A stretch of DNA of 64,000 bases. Origin: Eublepharis macularius (Eukaryota; Chordata; Lepidosauria; Squamata; Eublepharidae). The translations under genes and the position numbers were made by a program. A model generated the notes under the pieces. The model saw nothing but the letters and a program-made list of their open reading frames with translations, made no database searches and had not been told where the DNA came from. Location: assembly GCF_028583425.1 (NCBI RefSeq), contig NC_072791.1, positions 34,045,368 through 34,109,367 of the forward strand, given 5' to 3'. Shown piece by piece: positions 45,776 through 56,030 of the stretch; position 1 is the stretch's first letter; each line of letters starts with the position of its first letter.

Positions 45776-46084
45776 TTACAAGATAAAAATCCAGCACTAG
45801 TCTAGCCCTTGGACACACTTCATTAGCTCTAGGGATACTCAGACTCCTGCTGGTTTGGCTAACATCTTGTTTGCTAGTTACAGAGACCTGACTTTTCAAC
45901 CATTTCTTTGATACTTCATCGATCAGTTTATGGCACGGTTTTTTACTGTATTTCTTACTAACGAAGCAATACCAGGTACCTGTATTTTGTGCCTGCGCTT
46001 TCTCACACTTCTCAATTGAGTTTGATGACCTCCACATCCTTGCTGCATAACAGATTTCACTAGGTAATTGTTTAACTAGACTAG

Positions 46085-46800
46085 AGGACTAGACCCCAAC
46101 CTTATTGAGCCTGCAGGCACCTTTGCAATTCTAACATATGTAGGTGGCCACAACCACAAAATGGCTGCCACAGGAAAAGCCAAACACAGAATGTCACAGG
46201 TTATGCATAACTCTAACAGTAACTCTTCAATGGTTGTTGTGGATTTTCCGGGCTGTATCACCGTGGTCTTGGCATTGTAGTTCCTGACGTTTCGCCAGCA
46301 GCTGTGACTGGCATCTTCAGAGGTGTAGCACCAAAAGACAGAGATTGTCTTTTGGTGCTACACCTCTGTAGATGCCAGTCACAGCTGCTGGTGGAACGTC
46401 AGGAACTACAATGCCAAGACCACGGTGATACAGCCCAGAAAATTGACAACAACCATAGTTCTCCATAGTTCAACCATAGTGAAAGTCTTTGACAATATAA
46501 GTAACTCTTCAACATTTCAAGCAGAAGGTCTGCTTAACATGATGCCTTTGAAAATGAACGTTGAAAAAAATTTCTTGCTTACATACAGCTACCTTCAGTG
46601 AAGGTAGCAGCAGTGAAGATCCGTCTTGCGGTGGAAACTGCTACCAAAGCAATGTTTGTAAAAACCTACACAACCAGATGCCAATGGCCAATCGTAAGTC
46701 CTGATGGGCAAAGCGCAATCTGGTCCCATCCACTCTCTAAAGACACTTGGTGGGCACCAGGAAAGGTATTGGGGGGCAACATGGCACCCACAGTTGCTAC
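46085..46800 (+). repeat. Dispersed repeat family B, interrupted
   Basis: 46085-46230 and 46513-46800 together match 59050-59430: caagcagaaggtctgcttaa, ggtggaaactgctaccaa, then ctggtcccatccactctcta with a gtgccaggaaaa-like motif. The family is unidentified. It is split by the foldback at 46231-46499. Confidence 0.6.
46231..46499. mobile_element. Penelope-derived foldback element
   Basis: Two inverted copies of a Penelope-like terminal sequence (atcttcagaggtgtagcacc / ggtgctacacctctgtagat, each about 130 bp) face each other around agacagagattgtct. A 13-bp target-site duplication, agtaactcttcaa, lies at 46218-46230 and 46500-46512. The same terminal sequence occurs once at 8930-9090. It has no coding capacity. 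Confidence 0.85.
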
Positions 46801-47812
46801 ACTTGGGACCCATGGCAAGCTGCTGCTCGTGCTTCATGTCAAAGTGCTTCTAAATGTTATGATAGGGAGAAGGAAGAACTTGCCATAGGGAGAAGGAAGA
46901 ACTTGGGCTGCATCTTCTCTGCAAATATAATGTATGTTCATATCTTCATATCCAGAATGAAAGTATCAGAAACGCCCTTGTACTGCTGTAATGCTGGGAA
47001 CAGAAAACATGAATGGACTCTACAAATGACCAATGCACAGCTCCCCAGGCTGTTCAAACTCCAACTTGCGCCTGAACTTTAGAGGTGTAACTGAACGTGA
47101 CTTCTATCATTTTCAAGTTTTCCTTCGTAAAATACATGAAACCTATAGAAGCCGTCTAAGACAGGTGGTGTCTTGGATAACAGCGAGCACTCAGTTTGCA
47201 AGACCAGAGAAAGCCTGTCAGTGATAGTGTCATGAACTCACCTGAGACAGACTCAGGAGCAGATTCCTTAGATGATGACCAGGAGGAGCCACAACTCATC
47301 CTGAGGAATGACCAGGAGGCTCAGGCACACCCAACACCACTGGATTCCCTCCAGACTCAGAGCCTCTAGACCCTCAGTCAAAGGACTGAAGACTCAGCTA
47401 CAGGCGAGATTCGGTTTCATTTTCTCGGCCATGTCAGATGCTCCTCTTCGCAGGTCCGAGAGGAAGCGTCCGAGCAGCCTGACCGGGTGGCTGATCTGCA
47501 AAGATTAGCCCCCAGGACTCCCAGGGAGGGAGTCAGGGTCCGGGACGCTGTGGGAAGAACCCTCTGGCAAATCAATGCAGGGGGTAAATTGCCCGTTTGT
47601 CCCCATGGAGGCCGGAAGACGTGCGCGGCACCTTGCGTGCTGCTGGGCCACGGAAAACGGCAAAGAACAGGACTAGGTGGAAGCCTGTAAGTAAGCGAAT
47701 CCCTTCTGTTATTACAAGCGTATGCAAAGGAGTGGTGGGATCTGAAGTTAAGAAGACTTGGATTTCTTCCCCCTTGCTGAGTTTCAGAAGGTTGGCGGTC
47801 CCCCCCCCTAAA

Positions 47813-48612
47813 ATGGCAGCGAAAAAGCAGAGTCCCGCTTTGGGCAAGTCAATCTCGGCTGCCCTGCAGGGAAAAGCGGAGTCGCTCGAGGACTTGGTGA
47901 AAAGGTCGGTCATCGAAGCCATAAAACCCTTTGTTGACAAGCTGAATGAAACAGATCAAAGGGTGGGCTTAATTGAGAGCGATGTGAAAGCCATTAAGGA
48001 GGTAGTGGGGGGGGGCAGAGAAGTCTGCTCGGGAAAATGCGTCACTCATGAGAGCAACGAACAAGGAGCTAAAGCTGGTGGAAAACCAGCTGATCGGGCT
48101 GCAAGTGGAACGAACACAGACTATTTTGCGTCTCCAGAATGTTAAAGAGGAGGAAAACGAGGATTTAAGGGAGCTTGCCTCGGAATTATTGGCGTCACCC
48201 GCGAGGGCAACTAAGGAAGAGGTAAAAAGCGCCATTTTGGAAGTCCGTCGGGCTTCTTCAAAATATGCAATGAAGCGGCAGCTGCCTCGCGAGATTTTTA
48301 TTGAGTTTTCATCTAGGAGGGTCCGGGACACTACCCTATTTAACTCATAATGCGGACTTGGACTTTCTAGGAAATAAAGTCAAGATACTGAAGGACGTTC
48401 CATTTCTAGTTCGGAAAAGAAGATTTAAGTACAAAAAGCTCGCAGCTCTCCTGAGGGAACGAGGGATAAAGTATAAATGGCTATTTCCGGAAGGAATTTG
48501 GTTTAATTATAAAGATCAAGCTTACAAGATAAATTCAGAAGATCAGCTAAGGGATTTTATGGACAAAAATCAAGAATTTGGGCAAGACACCATGAAAAAT
48601 GAAGAAGATTCG
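47813..48612 (+). pseudogene. ORF1 of the half-L1-like element (frameshifted, interrupted)
   Basis: Three frames continue one L1-type ORF1 protein. They are MAAKK...LNETDQRVGLIESDVKAIKEVV (coiled coil), then KELKLVENQLIGLQ...LPREIFIEFSSRR (RRM-like), then NADLDFLGNKVKILKDVPFL...FPEGIWFNYK (C-terminal domain). The first shift is at a G run (48006-48015), the second near 48340. The L1 insertion interrupts the last codons, which resume at 54747 and reach TAA at 54840. Not functional as it stands. Confidence 0.8.
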
Positions 48613-49529
48613 GACTTCCGGTTTGGGATTCATGGAGGAGGAGGTCTAACGCAGCTCCATTTGCGGAGCTGACCGGACTGCCGTTTTAACCGGCCGGAGG
48701 GGTGAAAATAACCCGCGGCCGACTGCTCTCAGGCGGGGAGCAGGCAAAGAACGCTCAAGACCCTAGGGTGAGCTAGATCTCGGATGAGGGGGGGCTCTAC
48801 TCAAGGAGTCTCCCCCCCAATCCTTGAGGTCCCACCTTGCGACGGGTCGGCTATAATCTCTGCGGCAGTTCTGGGGCCAATTCGGCTGGCATAAGACCTA
48901 CATACCCAAGCTTCGATCGGGGAGGGAAGTCGAGAGGAGAATTTAAGATCGAAACAGCGATTACAACCCGAGAAAGTTGAAGAGAAGGTAAAGATCGCTA
49001 TCTCTTGAAACGGGACGGATTGATAAAAACAGAGAGGAAAGAAAGTAGATTTTTAAACTGCAACAGACTAGTGAAAAGGAGGTGAAGACTCGGCAGGAGT
49101 TGTATTTTAAAAGAGACTAAATTTAAAGAAGTTATTGCAAAAATCGGACTATTGTTTTGAATACCTGTGGTTTTGGAGCTGTGGGAAAAAGACACCATCG
49201 CGAGACCTGCTGTGGGAAGACGGGAGACAGGAAGTGCGTAACAACAATAGAGTGGCTGGAGGGAAGCGGCCCTTGCCGACGGACAGGAAGTAGGGAATCG
49301 CCATTTTTGAAAAGGGAAGGGTCGCGGCTTCAGCGGAAGAGGAAGTAGGCCATCTTGGATTACAATAACATAGAGAAACCATAGAGAAAAGACGCCCGAC
49401 ATTTTGGATACAAAAAATTAATTTTGGCAAAGATTGGGACATTAGAAAAAAAAGGAAAACGTTTAAACATACGCCACGGAGCTAAGGAAGAGAGCAGATT
49501 CGTGGGAGCGAGCTAAAGCAAGCCCCACG

Positions 49530-50312
49530 ATGTCGAAAAAAGAGTGGCAATCAGCAATAGAAAATTTGGACAAAAAGCTTATAGACATGATGAAAGAACT
49601 TAAGGACACGAAATTGGAGCTTATTAAAGAGGTCAAAGAAGTTACACAGACAGTAAAGTCGGAGCTGTCAGAAGTGAAAAAAGGCGTGGAAACGATTAGT
49701 AGTGAATTACAAGGAACGCAGCAGAGAGTTAAAACAGTAGAAGACGCGATGGAGAATTTAATAGAAACGCAACAAACAGAGATGAGACTGGTGAAGGGGA
49801 GGATGTCAGTTGCAGAAACTAAACACATGGAGAAGCAGCTTCGTTTTCGTGGTCTGCCAGAAGTGGAAGGGAAGTCAGCGCAAGAACAGATGACTGAGGT
49901 GTTGGCTGATTACCTGGGGAAGGAGGAGGAGGAAATTGTGGCTATCCTAGATGTGGCGTACCGTGTGAACTCGAGAATTGCAACCCAGAGGAAACTACCA
50001 AGGGATGTGATTGTGCAGTTTACAACTAGAAACATGAAAGAGAGGATTGTGACAAAACAATTTCAAGATCCATTGGAGATTGATGGCAAGACGATTATCA
50101 TAATGAAGGAACTGCCCAGATCAGTGTTACTGGACAGGAAAAAATATAGAGTGCTAATTCAAACTTTGAAGGACATGAATATCAGATACAGATGGGAGTT
50201 ACCGGAAGGAGTGTCCTTTGAGTTTGGAGGGGCAAAAAAACGCATCAGATCTGAGCGGGAGATGGAGAGATTTATCAAGGACAATGAAAAAGACTTACCA
50301 ACAAAACCATGA
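49530..50312 (+). CDS. L1 ORF1 protein (RNA-binding chaperone)
   Basis: 260 aa. Residues 1-95 form a long heptad-rich coiled coil (trimerisation in the family). About 105-190 is an RRM-like domain (QLRFRGLPEVEGKSAQEQ, LPRDVIVQFTTRN), and 190-255 is the C-terminal domain (ELPRSVLLDRKKYRVL, YRWELPEGVSFEF). The protein binds L1 RNA and acts as a nucleic-acid chaperone in the ribonucleoprotein. The start at 49530 is the first ATG of the frame after the G-rich leader. The stop overlaps the ORF2 start (ATGA, 50309-50312), so ORF2 may be translated by reinitiation. Confidence 0.95.
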   Translation: MSKKEWQSAIENLDKKLIDMMKELKDTKLELIKEVKEVTQTVKSELSEVKKGVETISSELQGTQQRVKTVEDAMENLIETQQTEMRLVKGRMSVAETKHMEKQLRFRGLPEVEGKSAQEQMTEVLADYLGKEEEEIVAILDVAYRVNSRIATQRKLPRDVIVQFTTRNMKERIVTKQFQDPLEIDGKTIIIMKELPRSVLLDRKKYRVLIQTLKDMNIRYRWELPEGVSFEFGGAKKRIRSEREMERFIKDNEKDLPTKP

Positions 50313-53300
50313 ATATGGAGTGTAATGTATTATCTTGGAATGTAAATGGACTAAACTCACCGAATAAGAGGAAAAATATTTTTCATTGGCTACTAAAACA
50401 AAAATGTGATATTGTTTGTTTGCAGGAGACCCATATTAGAAAACAGGATGTAAAATATTTAAAATCTGGAAAATTGGGCAAAGAATTTGTAGCGGCCTCT
50501 AACAAGAAAAAAAGAGGAGTGGTGTTGTATATAAAAGAGGAGCTGCAGCCAAAATTTGTTATGAGAGATGTGGAAGCTAGATTTGTAGCGGTGGAATGTA
50601 ATTGGAATTTAAAGAGAGTGTTGGTAGTCGGACTTTATGCACCTAACGGTGCAAAGGAAAGCTTCTTTGAGGATTTAAGGAAGCATTTAGACGATCTTGT
50701 ATATGACCAGATAATTCTTGCTGGAGATTTTAATGGAGTGACAGATTTGGAACTAGATAAAAAGACTACAACAGCACAAAAGAAAAGAGGACTATTGCCA
50801 AAGCTTTTTTTTGAGTTGATTCAACAAGAGACTCTCGAAGATGTATGGAGGAGAGAATATCCTAAAACCAAACAGTTTACTTTTTATTCTGCAAGGCATC
50901 TTACATTATCAAGAATTGATATGATCTGGGCCTCAAAGGACTTAGCGTTATGGACTAAGGAGGTAGAAATAATGCCGATGGTAGGCTCAGATCACAATCC
51001 AATTATGTGGAAATTTGGAAAAAGGAGAAAAAGGAAAGCCTGGAGAATAAATGAGGACTTGCTACAGGAAAGTGAAAATATGGAAATATTGAGAAGAGAG
51101 ACAAAGTTTTTTATACAATATAACGTGAATAAAGAAGTACCAACCAGTAAAGTTTGGGACGCGTACAAGGCGGTTGTAAGGGGCATACTAATGGACTTAA
51201 ATGGCAGAACAAGGAAAAAGAAAGAGGAGAAAAGACAAGAGATTGAGGAGAACATAAAGGCCAAAGAAATACAGTTAAAAAAGAGACCAGGGAAAAAGAA
51301 AATACATCAGGAAATTAAAATTCTTCAAGAACAGTTAACAGCAATGAGTAATAAAGAATTGGAGTGGAACCTTAAAAGACTGAATCAAAAAGCTTTTGAG
51401 GGTGCTAATAAACCTGGGAAATATTTGGCATGGCAATTGAAGAAGAAAAGGGAAAAGAAAATAATAAATAAAATCTGTGAAGAAAATAAAACGTACCTGG
51501 AGCAGACTACCATTAGTAGAGCCTTTTATAAATTTTATGCTAAGCTGTATAATAAAAAAGAAGTAACCAAAGAATCAATAGCATCATATTTGGAGAAAAC
51601 CAAACTTCCAGAGATCTCGGAAGCTTGGAGAAATAAGTTGAATAGTGAAGTAACTGATGAGGAAATAAGTAAGGCAATACAATCCGCAAATCTAGGAAAG
51701 GCGCCAGGGCCAGATGGACTTACGGCTAAATTTTATAAGACAATGGCCAACGAACTGGCACCATTCCTAAAAGAGGTGATGAACGGAGTTTTTAGGGATC
51801 AAAGAATTCCAGACACTTGGAGCGAAGCGAATATATCATTGATCCCAAAAGAGGGCCAAGATCTGACTAACGTGAAAAATTACAGACCTATATCACTACT
51901 TAACAATGATTATAAAATTTTTACGAAGATATTGGCGGAGAGACTGAAGGGGTGGCTCTCGGAAGTCATAGAGGAGGAACAAGCAGGCTTTTTGCCAGAC
52001 AGACAAATAAGAGACAATTTAAGGACAGTGATCAATGCTATTGAATATTATGACAAGCGTTGTGACAAAGAGGTTGGTTTCTTCTTTGTAGACGCTGAAA
52101 AAGCGTTTGACAATTTAAACTGGGATTTTTTGTTTGCCACTATGGAAAAGCTACAATTGGGAGAAAGATTCATCAGAGCAATTAAAGAAATTTATAGAGA
52201 CCAGACTGCAGCAATTGTAGTGAATGATGAACTGACCAAGAAATTGACGATTAGTAAAGGAACAAGACAAGGTTGCCCGTTATCTCCATTGTTGTTCATT
52301 TTAGTATTGGAGATTCTGATGATACAAATACGACAAGACGAGGAAATACGAGGAATAAAAATAAAGGACTATTCATACAAGGTTAGAGCATTTGCAGATG
52401 ACATAATGTTAATTGTAGAAGATCCATTGGAGAACATGCCAAAAGTGATAGACAAGATCAAGGAGTTTGGTGACTTGGCAGGTTTCTTCATTAACAAAAA
52501 GAAGTCAAAGATATTATGTAAAAACATGACTAAGCAGAAACAACAATTGTTAATGGAAACAACGGACTGTGAAGTAACTAGTAAGGTGAAATATTTGGGA
52601 GTTGAGCTGACTGCAAAAAATATAGATTTGTTCAAGAATAATTATGAAAAATTATGGACTCAGATAGAGAGAGACTTGATCAAATGGAATAGACTGAATT
52701 TGTCATGGTTGGGCAGGATTGCAGCAGTTAAGATGAATGTGTTACCAAGAGTAATGTTTTTGCTACAGACAATACCAATCATCAGAGACTCTAAACAATT
52801 TGAAAAATGGCAGAGGAAAATATCAGATTTTGTTTGGGCAGGCAAGAAGCCTCGAGTGAAAGTAAAAGTTCTACAAGATGCAAAGGAAAGAGGCGGAATG
52901 CAACTGCCCAACCTGAGACTTTACCATGATGTAATCTGCCTAGTTTGGTTAAAAGAGTGGATGACATTAAAGAATAAGAAACTGTTAGCCCTAGAGGGAT
53001 ATAAAAAAATTTTTGGATGGCACGCATACCTATGGCATGACAAAGTAAAGGTCAACTCGATGTTCCTGCATCATTTTGTAAGGAGAAGTTTATATACAAT
53101 CTGGAAGAAGTACAGAATTTACCTACAAGAAGGAACCCCTTTGTGGGTGGTTCCATACGAGGTGATAGATCCGAGAGCTGTTGATAATGAACAACAATGT
53201 TTAACGTACAAAGAAATAACTAAAACTGAAGTGTCTAAACTTAGAATAAAGACGCAAGAGGAACTATCACCGAACTACGATTGGTTCCAGTATAGACAGA

Positions 53301-54070
53301 TCAGAGATTTGTATAACTCGGACTCTGTAAAGGGAGGTATACGAACAGAGAATTCGGAACTAGAGCAGACCCTTTTTAAAGAGGACAAGAAAAGAATATC
53401 CAAGGTATACCAAGTACTGTTGAAATGGTATACCGAGGATGAGACAGTTAAAACACAAATGGTGAAATGGGCTATAAATTTTAATAAAGAAATAACAATG
53501 GAGGCATGGGAATACTTGTGGAAAACTACAATGAAGACAACGACATGTATTAATATTAAAGAGAACATTTTCAAAATGATTTATCGTTGGTACATGACAC
53601 CAAAGAAGATTGCGCTAGGAAACTTGAACACTTCTAATAAATGCTGGAAATGTAGAAAGCATGAGGGCTCCCTCTATCATATGTGGTGGTCGTGTGAGGT
53701 AGCTAGGCAGTTCTGGGGGGAAATAATAAGAGAAATGAGTGAAATTTTACAGTTTCAAATAAATAAGAACCCAGAACTCCTGCTGCTAAACTTGGGAATG
53801 GAGGGAATCCCAGCCCACCATAGGACGTTGATATTTTATATGACTGCAGCAGCTAGACTTTTGTATGCGCAGAAATGGAAAGTACAAGAAGTGCCAACTA
53901 TTGAAGATTGGATCTACAAATTGCTGTATATGGCTGAAATGGACAAGATGACAAGAAAACTGAGAGATCTGGACTCAGGGCAGTTTAACACAGACTGGGA
54001 GAAGCTGAAACAATATCTGGAGAAGAAGTGGGAGGTGGGAGGAAAACTGTGGCAGTTTGAGAACTACTGA
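50309..54070 (+). CDS. L1 ORF2 protein (endonuclease and reverse transcriptase)
   Basis: 1253 aa, close to the usual L1 ORF2p length. The apurinic-type endonuclease domain (1-240) has SWNVNG, E40 in LQET, D140/N142 in AGDFNG, D204 in SRID and the SDH triad at 227-229. The reverse transcriptase follows, with GKAPGPDGLTAKFY, YRPISLLNND, RQGCPLSPLLF and the catalytic FADD at 695-698. A cysteine motif near the C-terminus starts CWKC (1112-1115). It nicks the target and primes reverse transcription there. No stop or frameshift. The start overlaps ORF1 by 4 nt; a second in-frame ATG lies two codons on. Confidence 0.97.
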   Translation: MNMECNVLSWNVNGLNSPNKRKNIFHWLLKQKCDIVCLQETHIRKQDVKYLKSGKLGKEFVAASNKKKRGVVLYIKEELQPKFVMRDVEARFVAVECNWNLKRVLVVGLYAPNGAKESFFEDLRKHLDDLVYDQIILAGDFNGVTDLELDKKTTTAQKKRGLLPKLFFELIQQETLEDVWRREYPKTKQFTFYSARHLTLSRIDMIWASKDLALWTKEVEIMPMVGSDHNPIMWKFGKRRKRKAWRINEDLLQESENMEILRRETKFFIQYNVNKEVPTSKVWDAYKAVVRGILMDLNGRTRKKKEEKRQEIEENIKAKEIQLKKRPGKKKIHQEIKILQEQLTAMSNKELEWNLKRLNQKAFEGANKPGKYLAWQLKKKREKKIINKICEENKTYLEQTTISRAFYKFYAKLYNKKEVTKESIASYLEKTKLPEISEAWRNKLNSEVTDEEISKAIQSANLGKAPGPDGLTAKFYKTMANELAPFLKEVMNGVFRDQRIPDTWSEANISLIPKEGQDLTNVKNYRPISLLNNDYKIFTKILAERLKGWLSEVIEEEQAGFLPDRQIRDNLRTVINAIEYYDKRCDKEVGFFFVDAEKAFDNLNWDFLFATMEKLQLGERFIRAIKEIYRDQTAAIVVNDELTKKLTISKGTRQGCPLSPLLFILVLEILMIQIRQDEEIRGIKIKDYSYKVRAFADDIMLIVEDPLENMPKVIDKIKEFGDLAGFFINKKKSKILCKNMTKQKQQLLMETTDCEVTSKVKYLGVELTAKNIDLFKNNYEKLWTQIERDLIKWNRLNLSWLGRIAAVKMNVLPRVMFLLQTIPIIRDSKQFEKWQRKISDFVWAGKKPRVKVKVLQDAKERGGMQLPNLRLYHDVICLVWLKEWMTLKNKKLLALEGYKKIFGWHAYLWHDKVKVNSMFLHHFVRRSLYTIWKKYRIYLQEGTPLWVVPYEVIDPRAVDNEQQCLTYKEITKTEVSKLRIKTQEELSPNYDWFQYRQIRDLYNSDSVKGGIRTENSELEQTLFKEDKKRISKVYQVLLKWYTEDETVKTQMVKWAINFNKEITMEAWEYLWKTTMKTTTCINIKENIFKMIYRWYMTPKKIALGNLNTSNKCWKCRKHEGSLYHMWWSCEVARQFWGEIIREMSEILQFQINKNPELLLLNLGMEGIPAHHRTLIFYMTAAARLLYAQKWKVQEVPTIEDWIYKLLYMAEMDKMTRKLRDLDSGQFNTDWEKLKQYLEKKWEVGGKLWQFENY

Positions 54071-55109
54071 AGTACAATAAAAGTATAAAAGAGAGGGGTA
54101 ACTTTACCGGGGGAGGAAGAGAAATGTGAATTTATAAGCAGTTAGATTAATTAATTGATTGAGATATATATAGATATGTAAAGGTTAATTGATAGAATAT
54201 TGATAGAGAATAATTAACGGTTTAAACATGAGGATTGAGTAATTAACAATATTTTTTTTTACTTGATAAGACTTATATGCACCAAACTGAATGTATAGAA
54301 GAGTTAAAATGACTGACTATGTGATGAGTTATATAGAAATACTATAAAAAGAAGAAATGATTAATATAGAGAGAACAAATCAAATTGTTTGATTTAAATG
54401 TGGGAAATTTTTATGGTTTATGATATACAGAAATATTCAAAACTGGAAAATGGGATAAATTGTTTATCTAAAGAAGTATAGTTTGGATGTATAGTAAGTA
54501 AAAGAGGTAAAGATGTACTGCTTAATATAATGGAGAATATATATTTGTTTTAGATAGAGGAAATTAATAGAAGTAAGGGAAAAGGGACAGAGGGTGGGAA
54601 AGCTGTTGGAAGTCAACAAAAGGGGGGGAAAGGGAGGGGGTTAGAAACGAAAAATTAGGGGATAATTGAATGCAATGTAATGTAAAAATATTAATGTTCT
54701 AACCCAATAAAAATTTTACAAAAAAAAAAAAAATGAAGAAGATTCGAAGCCTGAAGGGAGGGGGGAGGCAACGAGCGCAGTGGCTGCAGCTGCTCAGAGA
54801 GAACTGCGTCCGAGGCCTAGGGGGGGGGAGAAGAAGATTTAATATGGGTTGTATTTTGCAAGGTCAACCACTCCATCATTACTTTATGAAGGTTTAAATT
54901 TTTAACTATGGCAGTATGAAGGGAAAACATTGTAGTGTAGTGTTTATTGTTTGTATGTTACCTCCCCCCCTTTTCCAGCCCTCCTTCCCCTTTTCTTTCT
55001 TCTTTCCCTTTTCCCCTTCCCTTGTACTTTGTAGTTTTTTTTCTGTAGGTTTTTGTCTTAGATATTAAAAATAAAAAAATTTCAAAAAAAAAAAGACTCA
55101 ACTACAGGC

Positions 55110-55580
55110 AATGCTGTCAACGAGCCAAAACCCAGGGCAGCCAACCTTGTAGGGTGAGGTCCTGGACTACCAGTCCCCAAGTTCTCCCGCCACCCAGCCA
55201 GAGCAGCAGAGTGGTGGGCTGTGAGGAGGCAGTGCAGTGACAGAGGAGCACCAGGCTGGCAATTCATGTTCCAGAGACTGAGCCAGATCATTGTGCAAGT
55301 GCACTTAATGCTTCACAGCATCAGGGTTCAACCAGATCCAGGCCAGAGGAGGCCCAGGATCAGGTGGGGTGTCTGGCCCTCTAGGATACTTAAGCCCTGG
55401 GCTGAGCAGACATCCTTGCTGCTTCAACCAGTTCACAAGGCCACAGCTCTTGGGTTCTAGAACCACCTCCAGGCCTTAGCATGCTCCTGCATTCAGACCC
55501 TGAAAGGTGATAATTGGCATGGTGTGACTTGGCTCTTGAGGTGTCCATCAGCCCAGGACACCTGAGGCCAGAACAGATAG
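55110..55580 (+). repeat. Flank of the half-L1: unidentified repeat
   Basis: This sequence continues from 47228-47405 across the insertion and has an LTR-like look (a starting tgtcatga at 47229, an aggatacttaagccc segment at 55383), but I could not fix ends or duplications. No gene is evident. Confidence 0.25.
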
Positions 55581-55995
55581 GACCTGTTGGAGGTTATTAA
55601 TTCACAGGTTGCCATAAATTGGAACGGACTTGACAGCACATAACACACACACAAAACAGTAAGCCCATGAAAGCAGCTACCAACTATTACAGGAGCCTGT
55701 CTTAAGCATAGGACTGGTCAGGATTCAAAGCATCAGAGATGCAATTCCAGGGGTAACATCAAAGAAGCATTCCCAAAGGCTAGGGGCCCTCCAGAGTAGC
55801 AGCTCTTCAGATTTAGAAAAAGGAAAATTACCCACAAGCACCCTGTCCCCCCCACACACACACACTGCATAAGCGCTGCCGTGTGGGATCCCCACCTAAG
55901 ATTATAAACTCTGCCAGCACCTGCACACATCAGCCCAATTATGAATAACAGTTATTGTCAAAACTGCTTGTGTCTTAAATGCTATAATTACTTAC

Positions 55996-56030
55996 GTGTG
56001 GTGGGTTCCAAAGGCAATATCCAACTTAGC
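55996..56030 (-). CDS. TDP1: TDP1 coding exon 5 (H of first HxK)
   Basis: 35 nt, acceptor cttattgtag, donor gtaagt. Residues 243-253, AKLDIAFGTHH, with catalytic H253 as the last whole codon; T254 is split to exon 6. Confidence 0.97.

Larger units (their letters stand above)
48613..54730 (+). mobile_element. Full-length L1 retrotransposon, both ORFs intact
   Basis: 5' UTR of about 0.9 kb (48613-49529), ORF1, ORF2, 3' UTR with a G-rich stretch near 54620 and poly(A) to 54730. A 16-bp target-site duplication, aaatgaagaagattcg, lies at 48597-48612 and 54731-54746. It is antisense to TDP1 in intron 5. Open reading frames and a perfect duplication indicate a very recent insertion; retrotransposition competence is possible but untested. 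Confidence 0.97.
47406..55092 (+). mobile_element. ORF1-only (half-L1-like) element, split by a full-length L1
   Basis: The element occupies 47406-48612 and 54747-55092. It has a G/C-rich 5' region, an ORF1-like frame starting at 47813 (MAAKKQSPALGKSISAAL), a CT-rich 3' region and poly(A) at 55083. A 17-bp target-site duplication aagactca(g/a)ctacaggc lies at 47389-47405 and 55093-55109, proving both halves are one insertion. After the ORF1 stop (54840-54842) only about 250 bp precede the poly(A), so no ORF2 exists. This is the HAL1 (half-L1) architecture known from mammals. Confidence 0.85.
43765..55995 (-). other. TDP1: TDP1 intron 5 (12.2 kb)
   Basis: It splits the codon between catalytic H253 and K255. 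It holds a solo LTR, a family A inverted copy, a Penelope foldback within an older repeat, and a half-L1 split by a full-length L1, all listed separately. Confidence 0.9.

Noticed and set aside
46595..47224. Open frames of 60-110 codons on both strands
   Set aside because: They lie in dispersed repeat family B, which recurs at 59050 without a conserved frame.
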